Positions 56,303 through 64,000 of a DNA stretch of 64,000 nucleotides are shown piece after piece. How positions within the stretch are numbered: the stretch's first letter is position 1; every line of letters starts with the position of its first letter. Under the pieces are notes generated by a model, which was not told where the DNA came from, did not search any database, and saw only the letters and a list, made by a program, of their open reading frames with translations. Both the position numbers and the translations under genes were made by a program. Source of the stretch: Caldicellulosiruptor obsidiansis OB47 (GTDB lineage: Bacteria; Bacillota; Thermoanaerobacteria; Caldicellulosiruptorales; Caldicellulosiruptoraceae). The stretch covers positions 124,001-188,000 of the forward strand of contig NC_014392.1 of assembly GCF_000145215.1 (NCBI RefSeq). The letters are read 5' to 3'.

Positions 56303-57049
56303 ATGAGCTATGATGACGGGAAAAAACAGGACAGAAAACTTGTAGAAATATTCAATAAGTATGGTATTAAGGCAACTTTTAACATCAATGCAGGACTTTT
56401 GGGTAAAGATGATAGAATCGCAGCCGAGGAAATTGCAAACCTCTATCAAGGACATGAGGTTGCAGCTCATACATTTAACCATCCAACAATTGCAAGGTGT
56501 CCTCATGATCAAGTAGTACAGCAAATAATAGAAGACAGAAAGATATTAGAAGACATTGTGGGCTATCCAGTGAGAGGACTTGCTTACCCAAATGGGTCGT
56601 ATTCCCCTGATATAAAAAGCTTTCTTCCTTACTGTGGAATTGAATATGCAAGGATTGTTGGAAATAGTAATGATTTTTCAATTCCAGTTGATTTTTATGA
56701 GTGGAAGGCAACCTGTCACCATAATCATAATCTTTTAAAACTTGCAGAGCAGTTTTTAAACTTTTATAAGAAGCAATATCTGTATCTTTTTTATGTCTGG
56801 GGACACAGCTATGAGTTTGACAATGACAACAACTGGGATTTAATTGAAGAGTTTTGCAAAATGGTTGGGAACCATCCAGATATCTGGTATGCAACTAATA
56901 TCGAAATTGTTGACTACATAAATGCTTTTCGTAATCTTAAATTTTCTGCAAAGGGTGACTTTGTTTTCAACCCATCTGCAATCGACGTTTGGATTTCAGT
57001 AGATGATAAGATTGTCAAGGTTGATGGTGGGAAGATAACAAGGCTTTGA
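56303..57049 (+). CDS. Polysaccharide deacetylase (NodB/CE4-like), 5' end frameshifted
   Basis: The visible frame has MSYDDG (metal-binding Asp pair), AAHTFNHPTIA (the His-x-x-x-His motif) and GLAYPNGSYS, so the CE4 metal site is complete. The true start is probably ATG 56253, which has GGAGAT upstream and reads MKKY, but its frame stops after 15 codons. One more A in the run of six after that ATG would give MKKIYFCFPGGRFKALTMSYDDG, continuous with this frame. The ATG at 56303 has no ribosome site. So either the gene is disrupted or an A was miscalled. No signal peptide is apparent; it may act on small N-acetyl substrates. Confidence 0.8.
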   Translation: MSYDDGKKQDRKLVEIFNKYGIKATFNINAGLLGKDDRIAAEEIANLYQGHEVAAHTFNHPTIARCPHDQVVQQIIEDRKILEDIVGYPVRGLAYPNGSYSPDIKSFLPYCGIEYARIVGNSNDFSIPVDFYEWKATCHHNHNLLKLAEQFLNFYKKQYLYLFYVWGHSYEFDNDNNWDLIEEFCKMVGNHPDIWYATNIEIVDYINAFRNLKFSAKGDFVFNPSAIDVWISVDDKIVKVDGGKITRL

Positions 57050-57077
57050 AATTATCCGAATAATAATATTAATACAA

Positions 57078-57112
57078 AGGGCTGAGGTTTTTGCCACAGC
57101 CCTGATTTTTTT
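57078..57112. terminator. Terminator shared by convergent genes
   Basis: AGGGCTG (57078-57084) and CAGCCCT (57097-57103) pair with GG/CC inside, then GATTTTTTTA. It lies between the rightward deacetylase and the leftward flavin protein, so it can work for both. Confidence 0.82.
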
Positions 57113-57743
57113 ATCTTATGAAATTAGTTCTTACCTTTTCTTCTTTTTCAGGTGCCACTATTTTTCCTTTTCCATTTTCAATAAGTTTCAAAAGCCATGC
57201 CATGTTTTTGCCAAGCACTCTCATAATCTGAACACCTTCTTCATCTTGCAAAACTTCACCTGGCAGAGTGCCGTGAATAATGTTCCAGTAGTTTGATGAT
57301 GCAATCAGCATCTCTGCATAGTTTAGGTATTGCATAAGCTGCAAAAAAGCTTGTGTTCCACCAGAACGTCTTACTGCAACCAGAGCTGCACCTACTTTGT
57401 GGCGCAACAAATTTCCATTTGCACCAGAGACATAAAAGGCTCTGTCCAAAAATGCTTTCAGTGTAGCTGAAATTGAAGAGTAGTGAACAGGAGAACCCAA
57501 GATTATTCCATCTGCGTTTTTCATAAGCCCAATCCACTCGTTTACCTCATCATCAATTACGCATTTTTCGTTTTTGTTTTTTGCACACATACCGCAGGCA
57601 AGACAACCCTGAATCAATTTATCACCAACATGAACAATTTCAACCTCTATTCCTTCTTTCTCTAACTCATTTGCTACTATTTTAATAGCATGATATGTAT
57701 TTCCTTCTTTTCGCGGGCTCCCATTGAATGCAACAACTTTCAC
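57111..57743 (-). CDS. NADPH-dependent FMN reductase / iron-sulfur flavoprotein-like protein
   Basis: A 210-residue flavodoxin-fold protein starting MKVVAFNGSPRKEGNTYHAI, in which the SPRKEGNT loop binds FMN phosphate. GCLACGMCAKNKNEKCVIDDEV adds a compact cluster of four cysteines, as in iron-sulfur flavoproteins. GIILGSPVHYSSISATLKAFLDR is the second FMN loop. The role is electron transfer or reduction of quinones or nitro compounds; the physiological substrate is unknown. It is monocistronic and leftward, between two rightward units. Confidence 0.87.
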   Translation of the reverse strand: MKVVAFNGSPRKEGNTYHAIKIVANELEKEGIEVEIVHVGDKLIQGCLACGMCAKNKNEKCVIDDEVNEWIGLMKNADGIILGSPVHYSSISATLKAFLDRAFYVSGANGNLLRHKVGAALVAVRRSGGTQAFLQLMQYLNYAEMLIASSNYWNIIHGTLPGEVLQDEEGVQIMRVLGKNMAWLLKLIENGKGKIVAPEKEEKVRTNFIR

Positions 57744-57908
57744 TTTTAAATCACCTCATGCTCATAGTCTCAATCTTTTAAATATCACTATACTCCTTTG
57801 TCTTTTAGCAGTCAATATTCTTCTTCACTTTTCACAATATCATCTTATCATGTATGTGCAAATCAAACAAATTTAAACAAGAAGGCATATATTTTTTGTA
57901 AAAGGTGC

Positions 57909-57937
57909 TTGACAGGGTAGTTTTCATGTTTTATAAT
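57909..57937 (+). promoter_or_regulatory. Consensus promoter of the fructose operon
   Basis: TTGACA (57909-57914) and TATAAT (57932-57937) are 17 bases apart, both perfect, 73 bases before the DeoR-family gene. Confidence 0.88.
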
Positions 57938-57949
57938 GAAATTAATCGC

Positions 57950-57997
57950 AAATGAGCATAAATGATTAAATTCATTCATCAAAATGAGCACAAACGA
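57950..57997 (+). promoter_or_regulatory. Two direct-repeat operator sites for the DeoR-family regulator
   Basis: AAATGAGCATAAATGA (57950-57965) and AAATGAGCACAAACGA (57982-57997) match at 13 of 16 bases and are 32 bases apart, three helical turns. They lie just downstream of the predicted transcription start, where a bound repressor would block the operon. Confidence 0.7.
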
Positions 57998-58009
57998 AAG
58001 GTGAATAAA

Positions 58010-58762
58010 ATGTTTGCAGAGGAAAGAAAAAGCAAAATAGCGCAGATGATAAAAAGTGGGCAGAGCGTTAAGGTTTCAGAGCTTGCAAAGTTGTTTGGTG
58101 TATCAGAGTCTACTATAAGAAGAGATTTGGCTGAACTTGAAACTCTGGGTGTAATAAAGAGGACTCATGGAGGGGCTGTTAACAATTTTCTAACCTCTTT
58201 TGAGCCTTCATTTGCAGAGAAAGAAGACAAGTTTGCAAAAGAAAAGGAGTACATAGGGAAGCTTGCAGCAAGCTTTATTCACGATGGTGACACCATCATC
58301 CTTGATTCTGGAACAACAACCCAATACATTGCACGAAACATAAATGCAAAAAATATAACTATAATAACCAACTCAGTAAATATAGCATACGAACTTTCGA
58401 ACAATGAAAATGTTGAAGTGATTGTAACAGGAGGAGTTATAAGAACAAAAACAAAAGCTCTTGTTGGAGACATAACGCAAAGCATACTCAGACAATTTAG
58501 GGTTGACAAGGCTTTTGTGGCAGCAAACGGAGTGTCGATAGAATTTGGAGTTACAACGCCAAGCCATGTTGAAGCTGCTATAAAAAGAGCAATGATAGAA
58601 AATGCAAAAGAGGTGTTTTTGGTTGCAGACAGTTCAAAATTTGGTCAGGTTACTTTTTCACTCATATGTCCTGTACAAAGGTTTGATTATATTATAACTG
58701 ATAAAATGGATGAAGAAAAAAAATCTGAATATGAAAAACTGGGTGTGAAGGTCATAACGTAA
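58010..58762 (+). CDS. fruR: DeoR-family repressor of the fructose operon (FruR-like)
   Basis: About 250 residues from ATG 58010 (AAAGGTGA upstream; an in-frame ATG at 57962 lies within the operator region). The N-terminal winged helix is EERKSKIAQMIKSGQSVKVSELAKLFGVSESTIRRDLAELETLGVIKRTHGGAV. The sugar-phosphate-sensing domain has DTIILDSGTTTQYIARN and the C-terminal ADSSKFGQVTFSLICP. It leads fruK, so fructose-1-phosphate is the likely inducer. It is probably autoregulated through the two sites upstream. Confidence 0.88.
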   Translation: MFAEERKSKIAQMIKSGQSVKVSELAKLFGVSESTIRRDLAELETLGVIKRTHGGAVNNFLTSFEPSFAEKEDKFAKEKEYIGKLAASFIHDGDTIILDSGTTTQYIARNINAKNITIITNSVNIAYELSNNENVEVIVTGGVIRTKTKALVGDITQSILRQFRVDKAFVAANGVSIEFGVTTPSHVEAAIKRAMIENAKEVFLVADSSKFGQVTFSLICPVQRFDYIITDKMDEEKKSEYEKLGVKVIT

Positions 58763-58789
58763 AATTTTAGATTTTGAGGTGGGATAAAA

Positions 58790-59725
58790 TTGATTTATAC
58801 GATTACCCTAAACCCAGCAATGGATATGACAGTATACATCGATGTTTTAAAAAAAGGTCAAGTAAATAGAAGCCATTATTGTTTGATGGATGCTGGTGGT
58901 AAAGGTATTAATGTCTCAAAGGTTATAAAAGCACTGGGTGGGCAGTCAATCGCTCTTGGTTTTTTAGGAAATGACAACAAGGATTGGTTTTTGAAATATT
59001 TAAAAGACATGCAAATTGATTTTGATTTCATTTTTGTAGATGGACTTACACGAACAAACATCAAGATTGTTGAGACAGCGCAAAAGGTTTATACCGACCT
59101 CAATCAAAATGGTTTTGAAGTGAAGAAGAAAGACATAAGTCTTTTGTTTGAAAAAATAGATAGGATAGCAAAAACTGATGACATCTTTGTGCTCTCAGGA
59201 AGCCTCCCGCCAGGTGCAGATGAAGATGTGTATGTAGAGCTTATAAGAATGCTAAAACAAAAAGGTGCAAAGGTTATATTTGATGCTGACGGAAAAGCAC
59301 TTGAAAGGGGGATTATAGGAAAACCAGATGTTATAAAGCCCAATATCCATGAGTTTAAGTGTCTTTTTGATGTTGATGAAAATGATTTAAATTCTATTGT
59401 AAATTCAGCAAGAAAGCTCATAGAAAATGGGATAAAAAAAGTTTTGATTTCAATGGGAGCAAAGGGTGCAGTTTTTGTCACAGAAAACTTGGCATTGTTT
59501 GCAAAAGCAGCTGAGGCTAAAGTAAAAAGCACAACAGGTGCAGGTGATTCAATGGTTGCAGCTATTTCTTATGGGCTTTCACAAAATATGGATGATATAT
59601 CTATTTTTAAACTTTCTTTAGCATGTGCAGCAGCAAAAGTTTCAAAAGAAGGTGTGAAGCCACCTGAGAAAAATAAGATTGAAGAGTTTTTGGAAAAAAC
59701 AAAATTAGAAAGGCTGGGAGAATAA
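58790..59725 (+). CDS. fruK: 1-phosphofructokinase
   Basis: A 311-residue PfkB-family kinase starting at TTG (GAGGTGGG nine bases upstream): IYTITLNPAMDMTVYID, the sugar-binding GGKGINVSKVIKALGG, FVLSGSLPPGAD, and the ATP/anion-hole motif TTGAGDSMVAA, which holds the catalytic Asp. It phosphorylates fructose-1-phosphate to fructose-1,6-bisphosphate in the cytoplasm. The gene follows the regulator after 27 bases and is followed two bases later by a fruA remnant, so in this strain the matching PTS importer appears to be lost. Confidence 0.93.
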   Translation: MIYTITLNPAMDMTVYIDVLKKGQVNRSHYCLMDAGGKGINVSKVIKALGGQSIALGFLGNDNKDWFLKYLKDMQIDFDFIFVDGLTRTNIKIVETAQKVYTDLNQNGFEVKKKDISLLFEKIDRIAKTDDIFVLSGSLPPGADEDVYVELIRMLKQKGAKVIFDADGKALERGIIGKPDVIKPNIHEFKCLFDVDENDLNSIVNSARKLIENGIKKVLISMGAKGAVFVTENLALFAKAAEAKVKSTTGAGDSMVAAISYGLSQNMDDISIFKLSLACAAAKVSKEGVKPPEKNKIEEFLEKTKLERLGE

Positions 59726-59727
59726 AA

Positions 59728-60029
59728 ATGGATGTAAAAGCTTTGTTTTCACCATCACGAATGAGTTTTGATTTGCAGGCAAAAACAAAAAAGCAGTTAT
59801 CGAAGAGCTCATCAAGCTTCTTTATAATGATGGAAAAATATCAGATAAAGAAAAGTTTAAAAAAGCGGTTATGAAACGTGAAGAAGAATTTTCGACAGGT
59901 ATAGGTATGGGCATTGCAATTCCTCATGGGAAAGATAGCTCAGTTTTAGAACCTTGTGTTGCATTTGGAGTTTCAAAAAAGTTTGTTTTTTTAAATATAC
60001 ATTGCCTTAGCTTTTTCTTTTCAAAATAA
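59728..60029 (+). pseudogene. fruA: Fructose PTS EIIA remnant (fruA), frameshifted and truncated
   Basis: ATG 59728 gives MDVKALFSPSRMSFDLQAKTKK, then the frame must shift at a run of six A's (~59785) to continue AVIEELIKLLYNDGKISDKEKFKKAVMKREEEFSTGIGMGIAIPHGKDSSVLEPCVAFGVSKK. The IPHGK holds the phospho-His of EIIA-Fru. Similarity then ends abruptly near 59980; nothing of IIB or IIC follows, and a different gene starts at 60083. A deletion has removed most of the gene. Confidence 0.85.
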
Positions 60030-60082
60030 TTAAAATGTGGTATTTTAAATATATAAGTTATTTTACAGTAAGGAGGAGAATT

Positions 60083-61006
60083 TTGAGTTTATTTAAAGAT
60101 TTTTTGAAAGATTCCTTTTTGTTTACTAAAAAGTATTATGGCTATGTATTTGGTATCATAGCTCTATCATTTATTTTTCTTCTCATATCATTTGTAATTT
60201 TACTTATAGTTGGTATTTTACTTGCATTGATTATGGGCGTTGATATGTCAACAATTTCTTTATTAAATGATGTTGAAGTTTTTCGTTTTTTAAGTAGCAA
60301 ATTTGTTTTATACCTAATTTTGATGGTAATAATTTTTATCATATGGATATTTTTAATTTTGGTTTTTATCCAGTACCCTTTTATGAAAACCTTTATTGAA
60401 ATTACAAGAGATAGAGATGCAAACAAAAGTGCTTTTAAAATTTTCTTTGATACTATGAAAGAGAAAAATTTTTCGATAGCTTTGAAAATGATTGCGCTTG
60501 GATTTTTACTGGCACTCATTTTTGGTGCTATCTTTGGAATAGGTATTTTATGTATTGTTTTTGGCATAGCTTTGAAAAACCTTGTAGGACGTATATTATT
60601 GCTCATAGTTGGTGTTATTGGCATTTTGCTGGGGATTTATATATTGTTAAGATTGATGTTTGCCAATATGATTTTGATAGACAGAGATACAGGAGTTGTG
60701 ACAAGTATTAAAGAAAGCGCAAGGCTTACAAAAGGCAAAGTTATATTTGTTTTAGCAGTACTAATTTATAACTCACTTATATCGGCAGTTTTCCAAATAC
60801 CGGTGTATATTTTTGATACAATGTTCAACCAAAATTATCAATATAATATATTCTTTATTGTTTTAAGTTTGGCAGGATTTATTTTTTACCTTGTAGCAAT
60901 TCCTTATCTTATTGTATTAAATTACCTACCATATAATGTTTTAAATGTACATTCTGCAAATATTCAAAATGGTTCGGAAAAATCTGATGATTACATCCTT
61001 GGATGA
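60083..61006 (+). CDS. Multi-pass membrane protein of unknown function
   Basis: About 307 residues starting at TTG 60083, because AAGGAGG lies six bases upstream; an ATG at 60035 lacks a ribosome site. Six or so hydrophobic stretches are visible, among them YVFGIIALSFIFLLISFVILLIVGILLALI and ILLLIVGVIGILLGIYILLRLMF. The layout resembles the membrane domains found in DUF975/GPDPase-membrane-like proteins, with a central conserved-looking ILIDRDTGVVTSIKESARLTKGK. I cannot assign a role. A strong terminator follows. Confidence 0.75.
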   Translation: MSLFKDFLKDSFLFTKKYYGYVFGIIALSFIFLLISFVILLIVGILLALIMGVDMSTISLLNDVEVFRFLSSKFVLYLILMVIIFIIWIFLILVFIQYPFMKTFIEITRDRDANKSAFKIFFDTMKEKNFSIALKMIALGFLLALIFGAIFGIGILCIVFGIALKNLVGRILLLIVGVIGILLGIYILLRLMFANMILIDRDTGVVTSIKESARLTKGKVIFVLAVLIYNSLISAVFQIPVYIFDTMFNQNYQYNIFFIVLSLAGFIFYLVAIPYLIVLNYLPYNVLNVHSANIQNGSEKSDDYILG

Positions 61007-61039
61007 TGAATTTAAATTTTGAGTTTTAAAGAATGAACT

Positions 61040-61079
61040 AAAAAGAGCTGTACGTTTCTCTTTTGTGCAGCTCTTTTTT
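61040..61079 (+). terminator. Rho-independent terminator
   Basis: AAAAAGAGCTG (61040-61050) and CAGCTCTTTTTT (61068-61079) form a stem running into a T-run; A-rich bases on the other side allow both directions. Confidence 0.88.
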
Positions 61080-61493
61080 GCATTCTCTATAGAATAAAAC
61101 TTAAGTTTTAATTTTTTTGCAGTCTAAATTGCAATGTTAAATGTAACGTTTTTTAGAAGGAATTGAGAATTGAAAATTGATTATAACAACAATCATGTAT
61201 GATATTAGTTGCCAACATATTCCAGCTTCTCTGCAGTAAGAGTGGAACTTTTATTTTGTATATTCTTTTTTTAGATAATACACTCTACACCTCTACTGTA
61301 AGTATTTCTAACATCTTTAAAATAATCTATTGCTTTAAAAGAAAATGATTGCAAGTTTTATTTTGAAGTTTTAAAATTAAAGTTGTTTTTTATAAATTCA
61401 AAAGAAAATTAAAATCAGTATGACAAATTTCGACAATCTACAAAATGGGTATTAATAAATTAGGAAAAGAAAATTAGTTAAGAGGGATAAAAT
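61080..61493. other. AT-rich intergenic region, no gene seen
   Basis: About 410 bases before the glycosyltransferase cluster. I see no coding frame, no strong hairpin and no consensus promoter. It probably holds the promoter of the cluster, but no candidate stands out in such AT-rich DNA. Confidence 0.5.
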
Positions 61494-62300
61494 ATGAGTA
61501 CAGAAAAATTTTTAAAAGATGAACTAATAAGTGTCATAATTCCCTGTTATAATGAAGCACAAAATATTGAACAAACCCTTAAAGAAATTTACGAATATTT
61601 CGACGAGTCTGTACCCGAATATGAAGTAATTGTAGTAGTTGAAAAAAGTACTGATAATACCTTAGAAATAGTAAACTTATCAAAAAACCAAAGAACAATT
61701 GTATTAGAGAATGCCAAAAAATTTGGTAAGGGATATAGCTTAAAAAAAGGTATATATTTTGCAAAAGGACAATACATACTTACTTGTGACGCAGATCTTC
61801 CTGTGGATATAAAAAAATATTTTCTTCCTATGTTAGAACTACTAAAGAAAAATGAAAAGGTCGGTGCAGTTTTTGCAACTGCCTTGGCTATAAAAACATG
61901 CAGGAAGGAGAGAGGTTTTGTAAGAAGTATTGTTTCACTGATATTTTTTGTTTTGAGACAGTTGTTTTTACAATTACCTGTGAGTGACACACAATTGGGT
62001 TTTAAACTGTTTAGAGCAGATGTGCTAAGAAAATGCTGTGAAAAAGTTAATGAGAATGGATTTTTGTTTGATTTGCTATTAACAGATTTGATGTTAAATG
62101 CAGGATATCAAATTGAAGAAATAAATGTAAAAGTTGTAGAAAGAAAAATCAAATCTTCTGTTTCTGTCGCTGAAATAATAAAAACTACTTATAAGTTTTG
62201 CAAGTATGTATTGTTTACGCGATCAAAATTACTTAGAGAATGTACAGATAAAGTTATGATAAATGATAAAAATAAAAGCGTAAAAGCATCAAGTATCTGA
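61494..62300 (+). CDS. Family 2 glycosyltransferase (DPM1/polyprenyl-phosphate type)
   Basis: A 268-residue GT-A enzyme: ISVIIPCYNEAQNIEQTLKEIYEYF opens the nucleotide-binding fold, VVVEKSTDNTLEIV follows, and TCDADLPVDI holds the DxD metal-binding motif. SDTQLGFKLFRADVLRKC is the acceptor-side motif shared with dolichyl/undecaprenyl-phosphate sugar transferases. No membrane helix is obvious beyond one hydrophobic patch (RSIVSLIFFVLRQLFLQL). It probably starts a cluster making a surface glycan. The next gene follows after 20 bases. Confidence 0.87.
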   Translation: MSTEKFLKDELISVIIPCYNEAQNIEQTLKEIYEYFDESVPEYEVIVVVEKSTDNTLEIVNLSKNQRTIVLENAKKFGKGYSLKKGIYFAKGQYILTCDADLPVDIKKYFLPMLELLKKNEKVGAVFATALAIKTCRKERGFVRSIVSLIFFVLRQLFLQLPVSDTQLGFKLFRADVLRKCCEKVNENGFLFDLLLTDLMLNAGYQIEEINVKVVERKIKSSVSVAEIIKTTYKFCKYVLFTRSKLLRECTDKVMINDKNKSVKASSI

Positions 62301-62320
62301 ACATTATAGGTGGGGATAAA

Positions 62321-63457
62321 GTGAACGAGCGGAAAAAAGAAATTGTATATATTGTTCTTGACTTATTCATTGCTGCCATTCCATTTTTGTACATTACCTA
62401 TCTCTATAGGTTAGGGGTTGCAAATTTGGAAAGTTTGAAGGAGGTAGTATTTGCTAATTCGCTTTTGAGTACTGTTTTTTATATTTCCAACATTGTTATG
62501 TTTCTCAAAATAGAATATAATGTCAGTTTTTGTACAACTTTTAAAGTAATAAGCATAATTTCATTAATTTTGGGAATTATATTGTATATCTTATATCCAT
62601 CTTATGGATGGGCAATAAGTATACTTTTGTTAATAGACAGTTTTGTTATTTTTCTAAGAGGAACTATGTTGATTGAGAGAAATTACATAAAAGGGGCTTT
62701 AATTAATTTTTTGTTGCACACAAGTAGGTTTGGGATATTAATATTGTTTCCTTTAAATGGACTTTTGACAAGATGGATTGTATCAAATATCGGTGGATAT
62801 TTGCTGGTATTGGCAGCGTATTCATATTTGATAAAATGGATTTTGAAAGGAGAAAACAAGAATAGCTTTGCAAACATAAACATTAATGAAATTAGAGAAA
62901 GAGCTTATTATTTATTTTTTGTGATGATGATTTTCGTAATTCAAAATATTGATCTATTAGCATTAAAGGGAATGAACTTTTATAACTCGCTTGTTTTAAC
63001 AAGGCCGTGGGGAACAGTTACTTATGTTGTTACAGTATCGATTGGAAATCTTGTTTTGATTAATAAAAAAACATATCCCTATTGGATTTATCTAACTGTG
63101 GCATGGGCTGGAATTTTCATTGGTTATATTTCATTGGGGGGATATATAAATTACTATCTTTTCAAAATTCCATATTCATTTAATTTGAGTATATTACCAA
63201 TTTTATTTTACCTTTTAATGGCTACAATATTATTTGTAAATTACTCAAATTACATAAAAAAGAAACAATTAATAATTGAACCATTGTGTTTATTCATATT
63301 AATTGGAAGTTTAAAAAATAAAGTTTCATTGGTGAGAGAATTAAAATTTGAGGTATTAATTTTGATTTTAATATTTTTAATAATTTTTCACGTGTTTATG
63401 ACTTTTTTATATTCAACTTATAGTAAGTGTAAAGAAAAATATAAAATAACAAGTTAA
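62321..63457 (+). CDS. Polytopic membrane protein in glycan cluster
   Basis: A 378-residue protein starting at GTG 62321 with AGGTGGGG upstream. About ten hydrophobic helices are visible (for example IVYIVLDLFIAAIPFLYITYLY at the start and LIFLIIFHVFMTFLYSTY at the end). I recognise no motif. The size and context would suit a polysaccharide flippase- or transporter-like protein, but the sequence does not show that. It lies between two glycosyltransferase genes on the same strand. Confidence 0.72.
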   Translation: MNERKKEIVYIVLDLFIAAIPFLYITYLYRLGVANLESLKEVVFANSLLSTVFYISNIVMFLKIEYNVSFCTTFKVISIISLILGIILYILYPSYGWAISILLLIDSFVIFLRGTMLIERNYIKGALINFLLHTSRFGILILFPLNGLLTRWIVSNIGGYLLVLAAYSYLIKWILKGENKNSFANININEIRERAYYLFFVMMIFVIQNIDLLALKGMNFYNSLVLTRPWGTVTYVVTVSIGNLVLINKKTYPYWIYLTVAWAGIFIGYISLGGYINYYLFKIPYSFNLSILPILFYLLMATILFVNYSNYIKKKQLIIEPLCLFILIGSLKNKVSLVRELKFEVLILILIFLIIFHVFMTFLYSTYSKCKEKYKITS

Positions 63458-63475
63458 ATATTGCGAGGGGAAGAA

Positions 63476-64000
63476 ATGAAGACTATTTTAGTGTTAACAC
63501 AAAGGGATATATATCATAAAAAAGCTGGTGGTGCAGAAAGATACTTATTTAATGTGCTAAAAGGTTTGAGTAATCATTACAAAATCACGTGTCTATGTCA
63601 AAATGATGGTACTCAGAAAGATTATGAAGTGTATGATAATATAACGTTTATTCGGTTTAAAACTAATTTAATTAGCCTAATTTTCAAAGCAATGTTCTAT
63701 TATAAAAAAAATAAGGAAAGTATTGATTTAGTAATTGACCATACAAACACGCATCAGTTTTTCACTTTTTTATACGTTGCGAAAAATAAGAGATTATTAA
63801 TAGTTCATCAGCTTGCACTTGAGATTTGGGAATATTATTTTCCAATGTGCATTGGTAAGGTGTTCAAATTGCTCGAAAAACTCCTTTGGCGTCTTTCATC
63901 TGGAATGGCAGTAACAGTTAGCCAGTCAACCAAAGGGGATCTGCAGAGGTTTGGGTTTAAAGAAGAATTTATATGGGTTATAAAAAATTCAATAAGGCAC
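63476..64000 (+). CDS. GT4-type glycosyltransferase, 3' end cut by window edge
   Basis: The frame from ATG 63476 (GAGGGG upstream) reads MKTILVLTQRDIYHKKAGGAERYLFNVLKGLSNHYKITCLCQ. The AGGAERYLFNVLKGL stretch is the donor-loop opening of GT-B family 4 enzymes. SGMAVTVSQSTKGDLQRFGF and then VIKNSIRH match the NG/NSI interdomain motif. The catalytic C-terminal half lies outside the window. It is co-directional with the two genes before it. Confidence 0.87.
   Translation, partial: MKTILVLTQRDIYHKKAGGAERYLFNVLKGLSNHYKITCLCQNDGTQKDYEVYDNITFIRFKTNLISLIFKAMFYYKKNKESIDLVIDHTNTHQFFTFLYVAKNKRLLIVHQLALEIWEYYFPMCIGKVFKLLEKLLWRLSSGMAVTVSQSTKGDLQRFGFKEEFIWVIKNSIRH

Noticed and set aside
61080-61493. Short coding gene before the glycosyltransferases
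   Set aside because: All frames are broken by stops and no ribosome site with a start is present.
1-64000. tRNA, rRNA or riboswitch genes
   Set aside because: I found no tRNA cloverleaf, rRNA segment or recognisable riboswitch core, but reading by eye could miss one.

Overview
The window looks like chromosome of a thermophilic, anaerobic, low-GC Firmicute close to Caldicellulosiruptor. Reasons: AT-rich DNA, strong Shine-Dalgarno sites (GGAGG), frequent TTG/GTG starts, a Thermotoga-type maltosyltransferase, sugar ABC transporters run by YesM/YesN systems, and a type I-B (Cst/Tneap) cas set beside a type III-B Cmr set. The genus is inference from protein resemblance; no rRNA gene is present.

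1-7.1 kb: a sugar-sensing cassette. A YesN-type response regulator (cut by the window edge), a YesM-type kinase and a membrane-anchored sugar-binding protein run leftward. They diverge from an mglB-mglA-mglC galactose/glucose ABC importer with a hairpin after mglB. 7.1-12.7 kb: two ABC-2 exporter operons on the minus strand, the second led by a GntR/YtrA regulator whose promoter lies in a 26-bp palindrome, then a small membrane protein.

12.8-38.4 kb: CRISPR and mobile DNA. A complete I-B operon (cas6-cas8b1-cas7-cas5-cas3-cas4-cas1-cas2) is followed by a leader and a giant array of roughly 190 29-bp repeats. An IS110/IS1111-family element sits inside a CRISPR repeat. Its 3' non-coding region folds like a bridge RNA (seekRNA), and the loop segments resemble the CRISPR repeat (target) and the element's own ends (donor). 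A short stub of array follows, then a decayed IS256-family element and a broken IS21 istB.

38.6-54 kb: a large membrane-anchored glycoside-hydrolase-like gene split by an in-frame TAG; a leftward Cmr operon (cmr2-3-1-4-5-6) with no cas6, cas1, cas2 or array of its own; a divergent Csx1 CARF-HEPN effector sharing overlapping promoters with cmr2; and an SPFH-domain protein. The Cmr complex presumably uses crRNAs cut by the I-B Cas6, while Csx1 answers cyclic oligoadenylate made by Cmr2.

54-64 kb: carbohydrate and envelope genes: a GH13 maltosyltransferase behind a LacI-type operator, a frameshifted polysaccharide deacetylase, a flavin reductase-like protein, a fructose operon (DeoR regulator, fruK, fruA reduced to a stub), a membrane protein, and the start of a glycosyltransferase cluster that runs off the right edge.

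Several genes here (IS110 transposase, deacetylase, fruA stub and perhaps cas2) are broken by one base at A-runs. That may be true decay or sequence error, and it should be settled before function is inferred.
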